Positions 18,907-27,015 of a DNA stretch of 52,136 bases are shown one piece after another. The notes under the pieces are model-generated. The model saw nothing but the letters and a program-made list of their open reading frames with translations. It was not told the DNA's origin and made no database searches. Position numbers and translations under genes: made by a program. This DNA comes from Spirochaetales bacterium. Lineage in GTDB: Bacteria > Spirochaetota > Spirochaetia > SZUA-6 > DRHE01. Every line of letters starts with the position of its first letter. Within the stretch, counting starts at the first letter, position 1. The DNA lies in contig JAUWZD010000019.1 of NCBI GenBank assembly GCA_030615505.1, forward strand, positions 1 to 52,136. The letters are read 5' to 3'.

Positions 18907-19533
18907 TCAACCGCCGAGGCGCTCGGCTAAGTCGTTAAGCTTATCATAGTCGGAAAGCTGAATTTTATTCACTTCCACCTTGATAATTCCTGCTCGCTCG
19001 AAGTCCCGGAAGTAATTCCTTACCTGATCCATGGCCAGTTCCAGATTTTCAGAAAACTCCTCGACAGTCCGGTCATAGGAGAGACTGGCGTGCTCCAAAC
19101 CCGCACCCTGAAAGGTATACACCAGATTCAGAGCTACCAATCCCCGGGCATTCTTCCTGGCTAAATGCTTGATATGGAGATTGGCATTCTGCAGGCGCCT
19201 GCAGAGCTTATCGATGATATGCAGGGCGATTTTTGCATTTTTATTGATCATGTTGAGAAATCCTTCCCGATTAAAGGCTAAGAGCTCCACCCGATCTAAA
19301 GCCGAGATAGTTGCTGTTCTTTTGACTTTATTAACAATGGCCATCTCCCCAAAAAAATCTCCCTTTCCCATTACGGCCAGAACCTGTTCCTTGCCGCCTA
19401 TATTCCTGGCGACCTTCACTTTTCCGGACTGGATAATATACATCTGCTCGCCCTCTTCGCCTTCCTTAAAGATGATCTTTCCAGCTTCAACTGTCTGTCC
19501 GAATTTACCGAACAGATCTGACTCACCTGCCAT
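18907..19533 (-). CDS. Crp/Fnr-family transcription regulator with cyclic-nucleotide-binding domain
   Basis: A 208-residue protein. The N-terminal part is a cNMP-binding beta barrel (KIIFKEGEEGEQMYIIQSGKV, GKGDFFGEMAIVNKVKRTATI). The C-terminal part is a winged helix (TVEEFSENLELAMDQVRN, then the wing FERAGIIKVEVNKIQL). No cysteine cluster suggests Fnr-type oxygen sensing. It is transcribed away from the lipoprotein gene at 19783 and lies 31 bases upstream of glmS, so it may share a transcript with glmS. Confidence 0.85.
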   Translation of the reverse strand: MAGESDLFGKFGQTVEAGKIIFKEGEEGEQMYIIQSGKVKVARNIGGKEQVLAVMGKGDFFGEMAIVNKVKRTATISALDRVELLAFNREGFLNMINKNAKIALHIIDKLCRRLQNANLHIKHLARKNARGLVALNLVYTFQGAGLEHASLSYDRTVEEFSENLELAMDQVRNYFRDFERAGIIKVEVNKIQLSDYDKLNDLAERLGG

Positions 19534-19666
19534 CAGTGTCCTCCTAGAATATTCAGCATAAATTATGTCAATAGTAAAAGCAATAGGAATAAAAATCCTG
19601 TTGTCCTTCTATAGGAGGTCTCTATGCTATTACCTTTAAAATCTTGCGCGTTCAGCACAAGAAATG

Positions 19667-19734
19667 ATCAAGTCCGGCGACCGAATGAAGTTCGGCTTTG
19701 CGAGCGCCTACATATATTGTGGTGGACTTTTGAT
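19667..19734 (+). promoter_or_regulatory. Nested foldable element in the leader of the lamin-tail-like lipoprotein
   Basis: Three nested pairings are visible: ATCAAGTCC (19667-19675) with GGACTTTTGAT (19724-19734), GGCG (19676-19679) with CGCC (19705-19708), and CCGAA (19681-19685) with TTCGG (19691-19695). The element sits between a strong AGGAGG plus ATG at 19624 and the signal-peptide ATG at 19783. I match it to no known riboswitch. A cis-acting RNA is an inference. Confidence 0.35.
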
Positions 19735-19782
19735 TTTAGAACTTCGGTTTGCTCTGTAAGCTGCGCTGGTAAAATAAAAAGA

Positions 19783-20781
19783 ATGCTTCTTGCATATATA
19801 CTGCTTCTTTTCATCTCCTGCGGACCGCTGGCAGAAATCAGGGAAACGGTGGAACCGGATGTGACCCCACCTGTTTTCTTGGGACTCCGCACCCTGAATG
19901 AATTAGAAATTGAGCTTGAGTTTGACGAGACAGTTTTTTGTGATCCGTACTGTATACAGATCCATCCGGAATTAGAGATAAGCGGGATCATACCATCCGG
20001 TGAAAAGATCATCATACAGGTTTCACAGCAGGTCCCCGGCCAGGAGTATATCCTTGAAGCCACAGTCCTTGATGCTAAGGGCAACAGTCTGTCCTTTATG
20101 GCCGGCCTTTACGGTTTTAATCCGGCAGTACCCTTGATGGTAATTAATGAGTTTACCACCAGGGGCACAGGCAACCATCCGGATGTTGTAGAACTAAAGA
20201 TCCTCTCAGACGGAGATATGGGCGGTGTAACCTTATACCAGGGCACGCCGGGGAACTGGAAAGACAGACTGATTTTCCCCGGCTTCCCCATTGCAGCATC
20301 GGAATTTATTCTGGTCCATTTTAAACCGGAGGGAATTCTTGAGGAGATCGATGAGACTGAAGCCAAAGATATTTCAGGTGGACTGGACGCCTCTGACTCA
20401 GCTTATGATTTCTGGATCAGGGATGGGAGCGGTATCTCAGGGAATAACGGGGTGCTGACAGTGTATGATCGTCCTGGCGGAGCGCTGCTGGACGGGGTTC
20501 TCTATTCCAACCGTACTTCGGATTCTGATCAGTATTATAGAGGATTCGGGACCCGCAATACAATGGAACGGGCTGATGAGCTGGCTGAAGACCATGGATG
20601 GCAGATTACAGAAGCCCAGATACGCCCCGAAGACGGGATAAATCCTGAAGGCTCTACAGGAACCCGTTCCATCTGCCGGGACTCAAGCTCAACGGATACA
20701 GATATAAAAGCAGACTGGCATATTGTGCCAACCTTAGGATATACATTTGGGACGGATAACTCTGATGAGATATACCAGTGA
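19783..20781 (+). CDS. Lipoprotein with lamin-tail-like domain
   Basis: From the ATG at 19783 the protein begins MLLAYILLLFISCGPL, a short lipoprotein signal, giving 332 residues. Residues about 30-110 form an Ig-like domain (TPPVFLGLRTLNELEIELEF). From about 118, MVINEFTTRGTGNHPDVVEL matches the start of lamin-tail (LTD) domains, which occur in secreted or surface bacterial proteins. The same frame is open to an ATG at 19624 with a strong AGGAGG, which would add 53 residues without a signal sequence. The lipobox favours 19783, although no good ribosome-binding site precedes it. Confidence 0.7.
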   Translation: MLLAYILLLFISCGPLAEIRETVEPDVTPPVFLGLRTLNELEIELEFDETVFCDPYCIQIHPELEISGIIPSGEKIIIQVSQQVPGQEYILEATVLDAKGNSLSFMAGLYGFNPAVPLMVINEFTTRGTGNHPDVVELKILSDGDMGGVTLYQGTPGNWKDRLIFPGFPIAASEFILVHFKPEGILEEIDETEAKDISGGLDASDSAYDFWIRDGSGISGNNGVLTVYDRPGGALLDGVLYSNRTSDSDQYYRGFGTRNTMERADELAEDHGWQITEAQIRPEDGINPEGSTGTRSICRDSSSTDTDIKADWHIVPTLGYTFGTDNSDEIYQ

Positions 20782-21142
20782 TCTTATTATAACCAGCTCC
20801 CGTAAATATGGGTCGATTCTTCATCAAAGGACAATATGTGAACATTCGGCCACACATCCGTCCTCAATTTCCGAATAAAATATTCCGGTTTTTCACTCTA
20901 ATATGCGCCGAAAATCATCTCGCCAACTGTTATACTTGTAGTGAATTGCATGTCTGGAGATATTAATGTCAATATGCCTACAAGTTTGACCAAATTAAAA
21001 CAATCTTTGTGATAAAATAAATCAATTGCCAGTAAGTTAGTGACTTTCGTTCTCACCGAGGCGACTGAATTTACCGGGTGTTAAAAATACTCACGAGTAA
21101 TTTTGACAGATGTAAAAAGTGGTTTATCAACCTGCTTTCCCA
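20782..21142. other. Intergenic stretch, nothing recognised
   Basis: These 361 bases between the lipoprotein and the MazF-type toxin contain no convincing gene, tRNA or terminator. A TTGACA/TATCAA pair near 21104 would fire into the 3' end of the toxin gene and is probably chance. Confidence 0.5.
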
Positions 21143-21487
21143 CTATATATCCAGACTTATACGAATAGACTCGTTAACATTTCTCATGATTTTAGATTCT
21201 AATTTGCCAATCTTTTCTCCGAGGTGAGACTTATCAATAGTACGAATTTGATCCATAAGGATTTTTGATATTTCATCCAATCCACCTTCACCTTTTGTAA
21301 TCTTAACCTCAAATGGATAAACCTTATCAATAGATTTCGAAGTTATGGGAGCTACAATGACTCTATCATAATACTGGTTACCCGTATTATTTGATATAAT
21401 CAGGGCTGGTCTGGTTTTTGCTATCTCTGAACCAATAGTTGGATCTAATTTAACCCAATAAATCTCTCCTCTTTGAGGATATGGCAT
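21143..21487 (-). CDS. MazF/PemK-family toxin (endoribonuclease)
   Basis: A 114-residue protein with the MazF hallmarks: N-terminal RGEIYWVKLDPTIGSEIAKTRPALIISN and the mid-region VIVAPITSK, ending with a helix after LDQIRTIDK-like sequence. By family, it cleaves mRNA or other RNA when free of antitoxin. The ATG follows the antitoxin stop directly, so the pair is co-translated. No defect is visible. Confidence 0.93.
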   Translation of the reverse strand: MPYPQRGEIYWVKLDPTIGSEIAKTRPALIISNNTGNQYYDRVIVAPITSKSIDKVYPFEVKITKGEGGLDEISKILMDQIRTIDKSHLGEKIGKLESKIMRNVNESIRISLDI

Positions 21488-21715
21488 TTATTCCCAGCCC
21501 TCTGCAGAAATAATATCCCAATCCTCGTTTAGCTCCTTCCTATCCATCATAGAGGCTATATATCCCTCTTTCATTTTCTCTATCAATTCTTTCTTCTCAA
21601 TTTCCTCTATTTTCTCTTTTATAAGTATATTGATAAACCGACTAATCTTACGCTGGGGGACGATATTTTTCAGCTTCCTGGCTACATAATCATCCAGGAT
21701 AATTGTAGTTCTCAT
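21488..21715 (-). CDS. Antitoxin of the MazF-type pair (ribbon-helix-helix-like)
   Basis: A 75-residue protein beginning MRTTIILDDYVARKLKNIV, a beta strand followed by a helix as in ribbon-helix-helix antitoxins. It has an acidic, probably disordered C-terminus (LNEDWDIISAEGWE) for binding the toxin. It ends immediately before the toxin start. A GAAGG ribosome-binding site and a promoter at 21746-21774 lie upstream. Confidence 0.85.
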   Translation of the reverse strand: MRTTIILDDYVARKLKNIVPQRKISRFINILIKEKIEEIEKKELIEKMKEGYIASMMDRKELNEDWDIISAEGWE

Positions 21716-21745
21716 ATCTTACCTTCAACTGAGATTATATGCTTT

Positions 21746-21774
21746 ACTTTATGTTATTTTCTATGATATGTCAA
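21746..21774 (-). promoter_or_regulatory. Promoter of the MazF-type toxin-antitoxin pair
   Basis: Read on the minus strand: TTGACA, 17 bases, TAAAGT, about 30 bases before the antitoxin ATG. ATGCTT and AAGCAT half-sites flank it on the minus strand and could be an operator for the antitoxin. Confidence 0.6.
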
Positions 21775-21892
21775 GCATAATAAGTTTCATCCGATCCAGT
21801 TCCTTTACTCTGCTCGAAACCCCATAAAAAAGCTGAACCGCGAAGGTCTCCGCTGCACAGCAGTCAGACCACTTTAACCGGCCCTGGAAGGA

Positions 21893-22216
21893 TTACAGGT
21901 ATTCCTTAATCATATCGTTTAAGACCGGACGGGGCACAGCTCCGATCTGCTGTTTTACAACCTTGCCCTGATGAAATAGAAGAAGTGTCGGTATGCTGAC
22001 AATATTGAATTGGGAGGCCAGTTCGCCCTCCTGATCCACATTAATTTTGGCAACCTTTATTTTATCTTTATGCTCATCGGCCAACTTTTCTAAAATAGGG
22101 CCTACCATTTTACAAGGGACACACCATTCCGCCCAGAAATCCGCCAGTACGAGAAGAGCTGAATCTAAAACCTCTTCTTTGAAATTAACACTTGTTACAG
22201 TTACTTCTGCTCCCAT
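21893..22216 (-). CDS. trxA: Thioredoxin with CVPC active site
   Basis: A 107-residue thioredoxin: LLVLADFWAEWCVPCKMVGP holds the redox-active pair, followed by KINVDQEG and the cis-Pro loop IVSIPTLLLF. The active site is WCVPC and not the usual WCGPC, which may change the redox potential. It reduces disulfides in the cytoplasm. It lies 13 bases after the gene at 22230, in the same operon. Confidence 0.93.
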   Translation of the reverse strand: MGAEVTVTSVNFKEEVLDSALLVLADFWAEWCVPCKMVGPILEKLADEHKDKIKVAKINVDQEGELASQFNIVSIPTLLLFHQGKVVKQQIGAVPRPVLNDMIKEYL

Positions 22217-22229
22217 AATGCCTCTCCAT

Positions 22230-23003
22230 TTACTTCCTGCGCTTCAGATCCTTCAAGCGGAAGTTTTCTATGACCCCGGATACATAAGCCATTATTTCCT
22301 TCAGGCTCTCCCGTGATTGCTCATTTAATTCAGGATAGTTTGTGGCTACCCTCAGGAGAATATCGTAGAGGTCATGTAAGAAAAATGCACATTCCAGTAT
22401 ATAATCCTTTTCTTCTCTGTCAATAGCATGATAGTCCCGGGGAAAGAGGTTAAGATGGTAAAGGTAGCGGGAAAGTCCTGATGATATTCTATCCTTCCCT
22501 ATACTTCCTAAATAGCGCAGTTTGGATTCCAGATTTATGATAGTCATGGAATTCCGGGAATAAGCCGTATCTTTTAATATAAGGATGAGATTTTCCCAGT
22601 ACTTCTGTTCCAGATTGTTTAATGCACCCAGCAGGTGCCTGATTTCCTCACTTGTATCTTTATGAAAGCGTATTTCAGGGTATTTTAAAATTTTTTTTCT
22701 GTTCTCTTCAATGATCTTATCTGCCTTGTCCGAAAAGCTCATCGAATCACCGCCGCTTGAACGGACAGACCCTGAAGCCACTTTCTCCTCCTCACGCTTG
22801 ATCAATTCATCGATTGCGCCAATCTCTGCCAGAAGGAAATTTGAAACATCCACGGATTCCTCAAGAGCGTTCAGATAGCGCTCTTCAAAAGCGATTTTAA
22901 GAGATCTTGACTTAAAGAATTTGTAGCTATACTCATCATAGCGTTTGCGTATCTTATTAACGACCTCTGTAATTTCACCGGGAGTTAACTTTTTAACCTG
23001 CAT
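22230..23003 (-). CDS. Hypothetical cytoplasmic protein upstream of trxA
   Basis: A 257-residue mostly helical protein without a signal peptide (MQVKKLTPGEITEVVNKIRK). It has no recognised domain. Charged helical segments such as RREEEKV-like stretches and the motif ECAFFLHDLYDILLRVATNYPEL suggest an alpha-helical bundle. It precedes trxA in an operon. Confidence 0.65.
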   Translation of the reverse strand: MQVKKLTPGEITEVVNKIRKRYDEYSYKFFKSRSLKIAFEERYLNALEESVDVSNFLLAEIGAIDELIKREEEKVASGSVRSSGGDSMSFSDKADKIIEENRKKILKYPEIRFHKDTSEEIRHLLGALNNLEQKYWENLILILKDTAYSRNSMTIINLESKLRYLGSIGKDRISSGLSRYLYHLNLFPRDYHAIDREEKDYILECAFFLHDLYDILLRVATNYPELNEQSRESLKEIMAYVSGVIENFRLKDLKRRK

Positions 23004-23070
23004 ATATCCGGTATTATCTTAAAACTTTATTATTGTCAATCACTGCTCTCCCGGAGTCTAATAACAGATA

Positions 23071-23099
23071 TTGCTAATTTATGTTATTCTTGGTATTAT
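23071..23099 (+). promoter_or_regulatory. Promoter of parDE
   Basis: TTGCTA at 23071-23076, a 17-base spacer and TATTAT at 23094-23099, 20 bases before the parD ATG, which has a GGAGG ribosome-binding site. Confidence 0.55.
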
Positions 23100-23119
23100 A
23101 TATCTACGGAGGCAGGAAG

Positions 23120-23389
23120 ATGAACGTATCAATTACTGCTGAACTTAAGAAGTATATAGATGAGAAAGTTGAAAGCGGTTATTATCAGTCATCAAGCGAA
23201 GTAATTCGCGAAGCTTTAAGATTAATGTATCAACGCGATGTACTTTTCAAGAAGCGATTAACCAATTTAAATAATGATATTGAGATTGGACTTAAACAAT
23301 TAGAGCAAGGTCAGTCGATTAATACATCTGAATTACAAAGCCACATATCAAAGCGCAGTAATAATTTCTTAAATGACCAGAATGGCTGA
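23120..23389 (+). CDS. parD: ParD-family antitoxin
   Basis: The start at 23120 is chosen because GGAGGCAGGAAG precedes it and the protein then begins MNVSITAELKKYIDEKVESG, the ribbon-helix-helix opening of ParD, followed by YQSSSEVIREALRLM. The product has 89 residues. Its C-terminal half neutralises ParE. It overlaps parE. Confidence 0.92.
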   Translation: MNVSITAELKKYIDEKVESGYYQSSSEVIREALRLMYQRDVLFKKRLTNLNNDIEIGLKQLEQGQSINTSELQSHISKRSNNFLNDQNG

Positions 23390-23672
23390 TTATATAATCT
23401 CCGATGCTGCGGTTAGAGACTTAGATGATATCTGGACATATATTGCAGCAGATAATCTGAATGCAGCAAACAGAGTTGAAGAAGAAATTCTCTCAGCATT
23501 TCAAAGACTCGCTGAGAATCCGAAGATCGGACATATACGGAAAGATCTTACGAGCAAAGCCGTGCGGTTCTGGAATGTTTACAGCTACATGATTGTGTAT
23601 CGTGGAGATAAGCAGCCAATAGAAATAGTCAGAGACTTATACGCATATAGAGATATCGTCACGTTGATATAA
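23382..23672 (+). CDS. parE: ParE-family toxin (intact copy)
   Basis: A 96-residue RelE/ParE-superfamily toxin: ADYIISDAAVRDLDDIWTYI, then RLAENPKIGHIRKDL and the C-terminal YRDIVTLI. Its ATG at 23382 overlaps the parD stop; an in-frame ATG at 23373 is also possible. ParE toxins act on DNA gyrase. A second, broken copy lies at 29974-30264. Confidence 0.92.
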   Translation: MADYIISDAAVRDLDDIWTYIAADNLNAANRVEEEILSAFQRLAENPKIGHIRKDLTSKAVRFWNVYSYMIVYRGDKQPIEIVRDLYAYRDIVTLI

Positions 23673-23821
23673 AGACGGTATTATATCCTAACATTCATAT
23701 CTATTCCTGCCCGAAAAGGGAGATGTCGCTTTCCAACGAGATGCCGGCACCCGTGAATGCGGTGAGATGATAGTAAGCATAGCGCAGCCTGCGGCTGCAT
23801 CCAAACGTGTCTTTTAAAGTG

Positions 23822-23846
23822 AAATCTTGTTAAAAAAACAAGATTT
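23822..23846. repeat. Perfect 10-bp inverted repeat with A5 loop
   Basis: AAATCTTGTT (23822-23831) pairs with AACAAGATTT (23837-23846) around five A. It lies just upstream of the Phd remnant and may have been an operator or terminator. Confidence 0.6.
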
Positions 23847-23868
23847 TGGGTTATCATAGTATAGATAA

Positions 23869-24075
23869 GAGGAGCCTGTGATTGTCACGGCTAATAGCAA
23901 GCCTATAGCAGCTTTGGTTAGGATTGAGAACGCGGATGATGAAACAGTTTTCTTGAGCAACGATCCGAATTTTCTGGCGATTATAGAGAGGTCGAGGGTA
24001 CGTCACAAAAAGGAAGGTGGAATTCCCAGTAAAGAGATGCGTAATCGTCTGGGTCTGAATCATGTTTCATTTTGA
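23869..24075 (+). pseudogene. 5'-truncated Phd/YefM-type antitoxin remnant
   Basis: The codons after the in-frame TAA at 23866 read EEPVIVTANSKPIAALV, the middle of a Phd/YefM antitoxin; the N-terminal DNA-binding part is gone. The rest reads ETVFLSNDPNFLAIIERSRVRH, typical of the family C-terminus. A GTG at 23878 preceded by GAGGAG looks like a start, but these bases are the Glu-Glu codons of the original gene. Probably non-functional, though a short toxin-binding peptide could still be made. Confidence 0.6.
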
Positions 24076-24240
24076 TTCATGAAATACTTGCACTAGAGGA
24101 AATGCCCTTATTACAGCAAAAGTGGTTTTTTCATCCGCTTTAAAGTGCTCAAAATCCATATCTTGTGTGAACATTTCGACTTTACAGATTGCATCTAAGG
24201 TATCATTGAGATAATCAATATACTGACGTTTAGCTGTCAT
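24067..24240 (-). pseudogene. Truncated HepT-like toxin (HEPN), partner of MntA
   Basis: The frame starts at 24240 with ATGA overlap to the mntA-like stop. It reads MTAKRQYIDYLNDTLDAICKVE, then FKADEKTTFAVIRA, the N-terminal half of HepT-like HEPN toxins. The remaining 15 or so codons (FPLVQVFHESK) do not match, and it ends at 24069 after 57 residues. Full-length HepT is about 110-140, so the catalytic RX4-6H region is lost. Confidence 0.6.
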
Positions 24241-24548
24241 ACCAGAACAACTTCATTGTTAATATAAGTCCCAATGGCTGGCTTCAGAGCATCCTTCATT
24301 ACAAGATCCACCTTTACATCAAGTAAAGCTGTTAGATCATTTTCAAACTTCATCAATTCTAAAAGGCTGGGCACCTCGTAAAACTCAACAAGCAGATCAA
24401 GATCGCTCTTCTTATTTTGTTCGTTGCGTACATAAGAACCAAATATGCCCAGTGATTTAACCTGATACTGGCGGCGCAGTTCGGGCATATGCTGCCGGAG
24501 TATTTTAATTATGCGTGCAGCATCTGAGGTTTCTCGTAAATCTGGCAT
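24237..24548 (-). CDS. MntA-like nucleotidyltransferase antitoxin
   Basis: A 103-residue minimal nucleotidyltransferase: KSLGIFGSYVRNEQNKKSDLDLLVEF carries the GSx10DxD motif. It then reads LLELMKFENDLTALLDVKVDLV. In the MntA-HepT system the antitoxin AMPylates HepT; here the partner is truncated, leaving an orphan antitoxin. The gene itself looks intact. Confidence 0.85.
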   Translation of the reverse strand: MPDLRETSDAARIIKILRQHMPELRRQYQVKSLGIFGSYVRNEQNKKSDLDLLVEFYEVPSLLELMKFENDLTALLDVKVDLVMKDALKPAIGTYINNEVVLV

Positions 24549-24673
24549 AAAAACTTACTTCCTATCTATCCTCTCTTAACAGTAGATACAATAAGTTAGA
24601 AATTAAAAGGAATCAAGCTATATTCCTCCTATAATACAGGACAATTTTCATGTCTTATGAAACACGGAAATTG

Positions 24674-24716
24674 AGCGGCAGGCTTGTCCTCACCTGGAAG
24701 AACAACACCTACCGCT
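24674..24716. repeat. Hairpin related to the ssb2 terminator, without T-run
   Basis: AGCGGCAGG (24674-24682) pairs with CCTACCGCT (24708-24716) with one wobble. The sequence resembles the terminator arm beyond the other ssb (30270-30304), with shared GGCAGGC, TGTC and AGAACAA blocks, but it has lost the U-run. It suggests that the duplicated unit reached past the ssb stop codon. Confidence 0.45.
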
Positions 24717-24733
24717 GTTAACTATGAGACTCT

Positions 24734-25174
24734 TTAAAATGAGGCTGCTTCTTCCTGATCCGGATCCTGTCCGGGTTCCTGATCCGCCTGGTGACCTGCC
24801 TCCTGCCCGTTCAGGTCCTGCTCTTGGTCGTTTTCCTGGTTATTCTTGAACTTGGGCTTGAACTCCACATGCTCAGCTATAATATGGACTTTGGAGCGGG
24901 TTTTACCCTCCTCATTGGTCCAGCGGTCCTGTTTCAGCCGGCCTACGACTCGTACCCCTCTTCCCTTGGTAAGGTACTCCTTACAGACCTCCGCCAGTCT
25001 TGACCAGGTAGTGACGTCAAAGTAAGACACTTCCTGCTGCATCTCATCATCCTGCTTAAAGTAGCGGTTCGAGGCCACGGAGAAGGTGCAGACCTGGGTT
25101 CCCTTGGCTGTAAAGTTTAGCTCAGGATCCCGCACCAGGTTCCCTTCCAAAAGAATTGAGTTCAGATTGTTCAT
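24734..25174 (-). CDS. ssb: Single-stranded DNA-binding protein, copy 1
   Basis: A 146-residue SSB. The OB-fold runs from MNNLNSILLEGNLVRDPEL to about residue 110. The Gln/Asp/Glu-rich linker (QENDQEQDLNGQ...) ends in the tip EEAASF, with the terminal Phe kept but the usual Pro replaced. SSBs coat single-stranded DNA and recruit partners through the tip. The ribosome-binding site is AGGAGG. The gene is nearly identical to the copy at 30403 apart from the linker, a clear recent duplication. Confidence 0.93.
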   Translation of the reverse strand: MNNLNSILLEGNLVRDPELNFTAKGTQVCTFSVASNRYFKQDDEMQQEVSYFDVTTWSRLAEVCKEYLTKGRGVRVVGRLKQDRWTNEEGKTRSKVHIIAEHVEFKPKFKNNQENDQEQDLNGQEAGHQADQEPGQDPDQEEAASF

Positions 25175-25409
25175 AAGTTCCTCCTGTTTTTAGATTTGGC
25201 TTGTGCCTTCATACTTATAAACAATGAAATTTAGTATGCTGCTTCAAAATTTGATTGGCTGTTTTAAATAAAATGGAAATAATCTTTACAGATAAATGGA
25301 TAGAGTACCATAGCAATAGCAATATTGTAAAAAATTTGTTAAACTAAATTGTCAATGTTTTTATATACTGATGAGTAGATTTTTAAGAAATTAACATAAG
25401 GAGATATGA

Positions 25410-25712
25410 ATGGTGATAAAAATTCTCAATAGTCATATAGAAATTACAGTAGGAATAGCCGGTGGTAAACCTCGAATTGCCGGGCATCGAATTACTGTTC
25501 AAAACATCGTGATTTGGCATGAATGGATGGGGCGTAGCGCTGATGAAATCGCCGCTGAGTATGGCCTTACTCTATCCGATGTTTACGCCGCTCTGGCTTA
25601 TTATTATGACCATAAAGCCGAGATAGATAAATCGATTAGAGAGGATGAAGCCTTTATAGAAGAATTACGTCAACGAAGTAGCTCAAAAATCTCTCAAAAA
25701 TTAAATGCATAA
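25410..25712 (+). CDS. DUF433 antitoxin-like protein
   Basis: A 100-residue protein with DUF433 features (KPRIAGHRITVQNIVIWHEW, then EIAAEYGLTLSDVYAALAYY). DUF433 proteins are usually antitoxins of DUF5615 (PIN-like) toxins. A GGAGATAT ribosome-binding site precedes the ATG. The downstream toxin frame at 25705 is broken. Confidence 0.85.
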   Translation: MVIKILNSHIEITVGIAGGKPRIAGHRITVQNIVIWHEWMGRSADEIAAEYGLTLSDVYAALAYYYDHKAEIDKSIREDEAFIEELRQRSSSKISQKLNA

Positions 25713-25845
25713 AAAGATTAAATATTACACAGAGGAAACTGAATTAACTATTTGGGCGGTTTCCATCGCCACCGGACTGCAGCTTCGGGTTCTGGACTGT
25801 AATCCCGGCTCTCGGGGGGATTCAGTGCGCCTAGCGCTTCCATGA
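25705..25845 (+). pseudogene. Truncated DUF5615-like toxin partner
   Basis: The ATG at 25705 overlaps the DUF433 stop. The first 11 residues (MHKKIKYYTEE) fit the beginning of DUF5615 toxins, then the sequence diverges (TELTIWAVSIATG) and stops at 25845 after 46 residues. It appears to be a toxin cut off after its first strand; the tail comes from unrelated DNA. Confidence 0.45.
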
Positions 25846-26019
25846 TGCTCTACATCGAATAGGATCATCCCTATGATCCCCAACGCGGAGATGCAGAGGT
25901 TATTGCATTGAGTATATAGTCAAAGTCTATGGGTGAGGGATTTCCAGGTCTCTGCAGATCTTCTTTGCCAATATTTCGTTAATTTCATGAGTGTGGCCAA
26001 AATCCGTGGATAACATATT

Positions 26020-27015
26020 TTAGGCAGCCCGCTCTGATGTGTTGTTTTCGATTATTGGTGGAGGATTTGAATCAGAACCATACAACTGAAAATGTTGACG
26101 CTTTCTATAATAATACTGATAGTCCTCCCAATCTTTGTTCATTCTGGTGGCGCGTAAATCAAGAATAGATTGAGCTCCTTGTTTTTTCCATTGCATACCA
26201 GCACCTTCCATTCTGTCTTTCACCAAATGCCCACAAGCCCCTTCGACAACTCCAGTTCCAATTGGCCATCCTTTTTTCATGTATTGTTCGTAGTGCATAT
26301 AAGGAAGATTCTGTTTATAGTATCCTATTGTTGTTCTTATAGGTTTTTCCCGGGCTCTTGAAAGTGATGTATTCTCTAAGATACTTTCCAAGGTTGCAAT
26401 CACTGCATCTGTTTTACCTGATAAGATTTCCAGCAATTGTGTGCCCACCCAATTTGTACGTTCAGGATCTTTCTCCCCCAAATATGCGTTTGCTGCATCC
26501 CAGAGGTATCCATAAGTATGAATAATATCTATTTGTAATGCATCATCGCCATCTGTTAAGGCTACTCGCTGTTTGATATGGTTCCCTTCCCTTTGATCAA
26601 CCTTACCTTTCAAATATTCAAACGCTGCATCTTTTCCGTCCATAGTAGCACGAACTTCTTTTCCTCCAGGAACAGGTCTTTTTGCCTTAGAGTCCTTAAT
26701 TTTTGCAGTATCGTCTGCTAAATCAGGCAAAAGCGCTTAAAGTACGTCCTCCAGTGTGCGTTTATAAGGCTCTATAGTGTAAATAGCAGTGACAACTGCC
26801 TCTTTTTCCTTACCTCGCTTCTCTCCTTTGCCCAATCGTGCTGATTTTACGCCTTCTTTGTCTTTTTCTCGCTTCATCGGAACACCTTTGCCATCTACTT
26901 CATAGGCTGTACGTGAGTGAGAACTTTCGTCTGTCACATACTTAATTAACTGTTGAAATTCTTTGTTAAGCTCTGCAATATTATGAAATAGAGCCGCAAT
27001 CTCCAGATTCTTCAT
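26020..27015 (-). pseudogene. ISKra4-family transposase remnant with in-frame stop
   Basis: Reading from the ATG at 27015 gives VDGKGVPMKREK and then a TAA at 26737-26739 after EDVL. The same frame continues as ALLPDLADD, AGMQWKKQGAQSILDL and GWPIGTGVVEGACGHLVKDRM, the signature C-terminus of ISKra4-type transposases. The total is about 329 codons against roughly 400 or more in family members, so the N-terminal zinc-finger part is also missing. No terminal inverted repeats were found. Dead element. Confidence 0.8.

Noticed and set aside
21104-21131. TTGACA-16-TATCAA promoter on the plus strand
   Set aside because: It would drive antisense RNA into the end of the MazF-type toxin gene with no gene behind it; AT-rich chance match is more likely.
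23700-25410. Chromosomal integron array (toxin-antitoxin cassettes separated by attC-like sites)
   Set aside because: The gene types fit, but no pair of attC boxes with GTTRRRY/RYYYAAC ends and no integrase was found; the hairpins seen are explained as terminator relatives.
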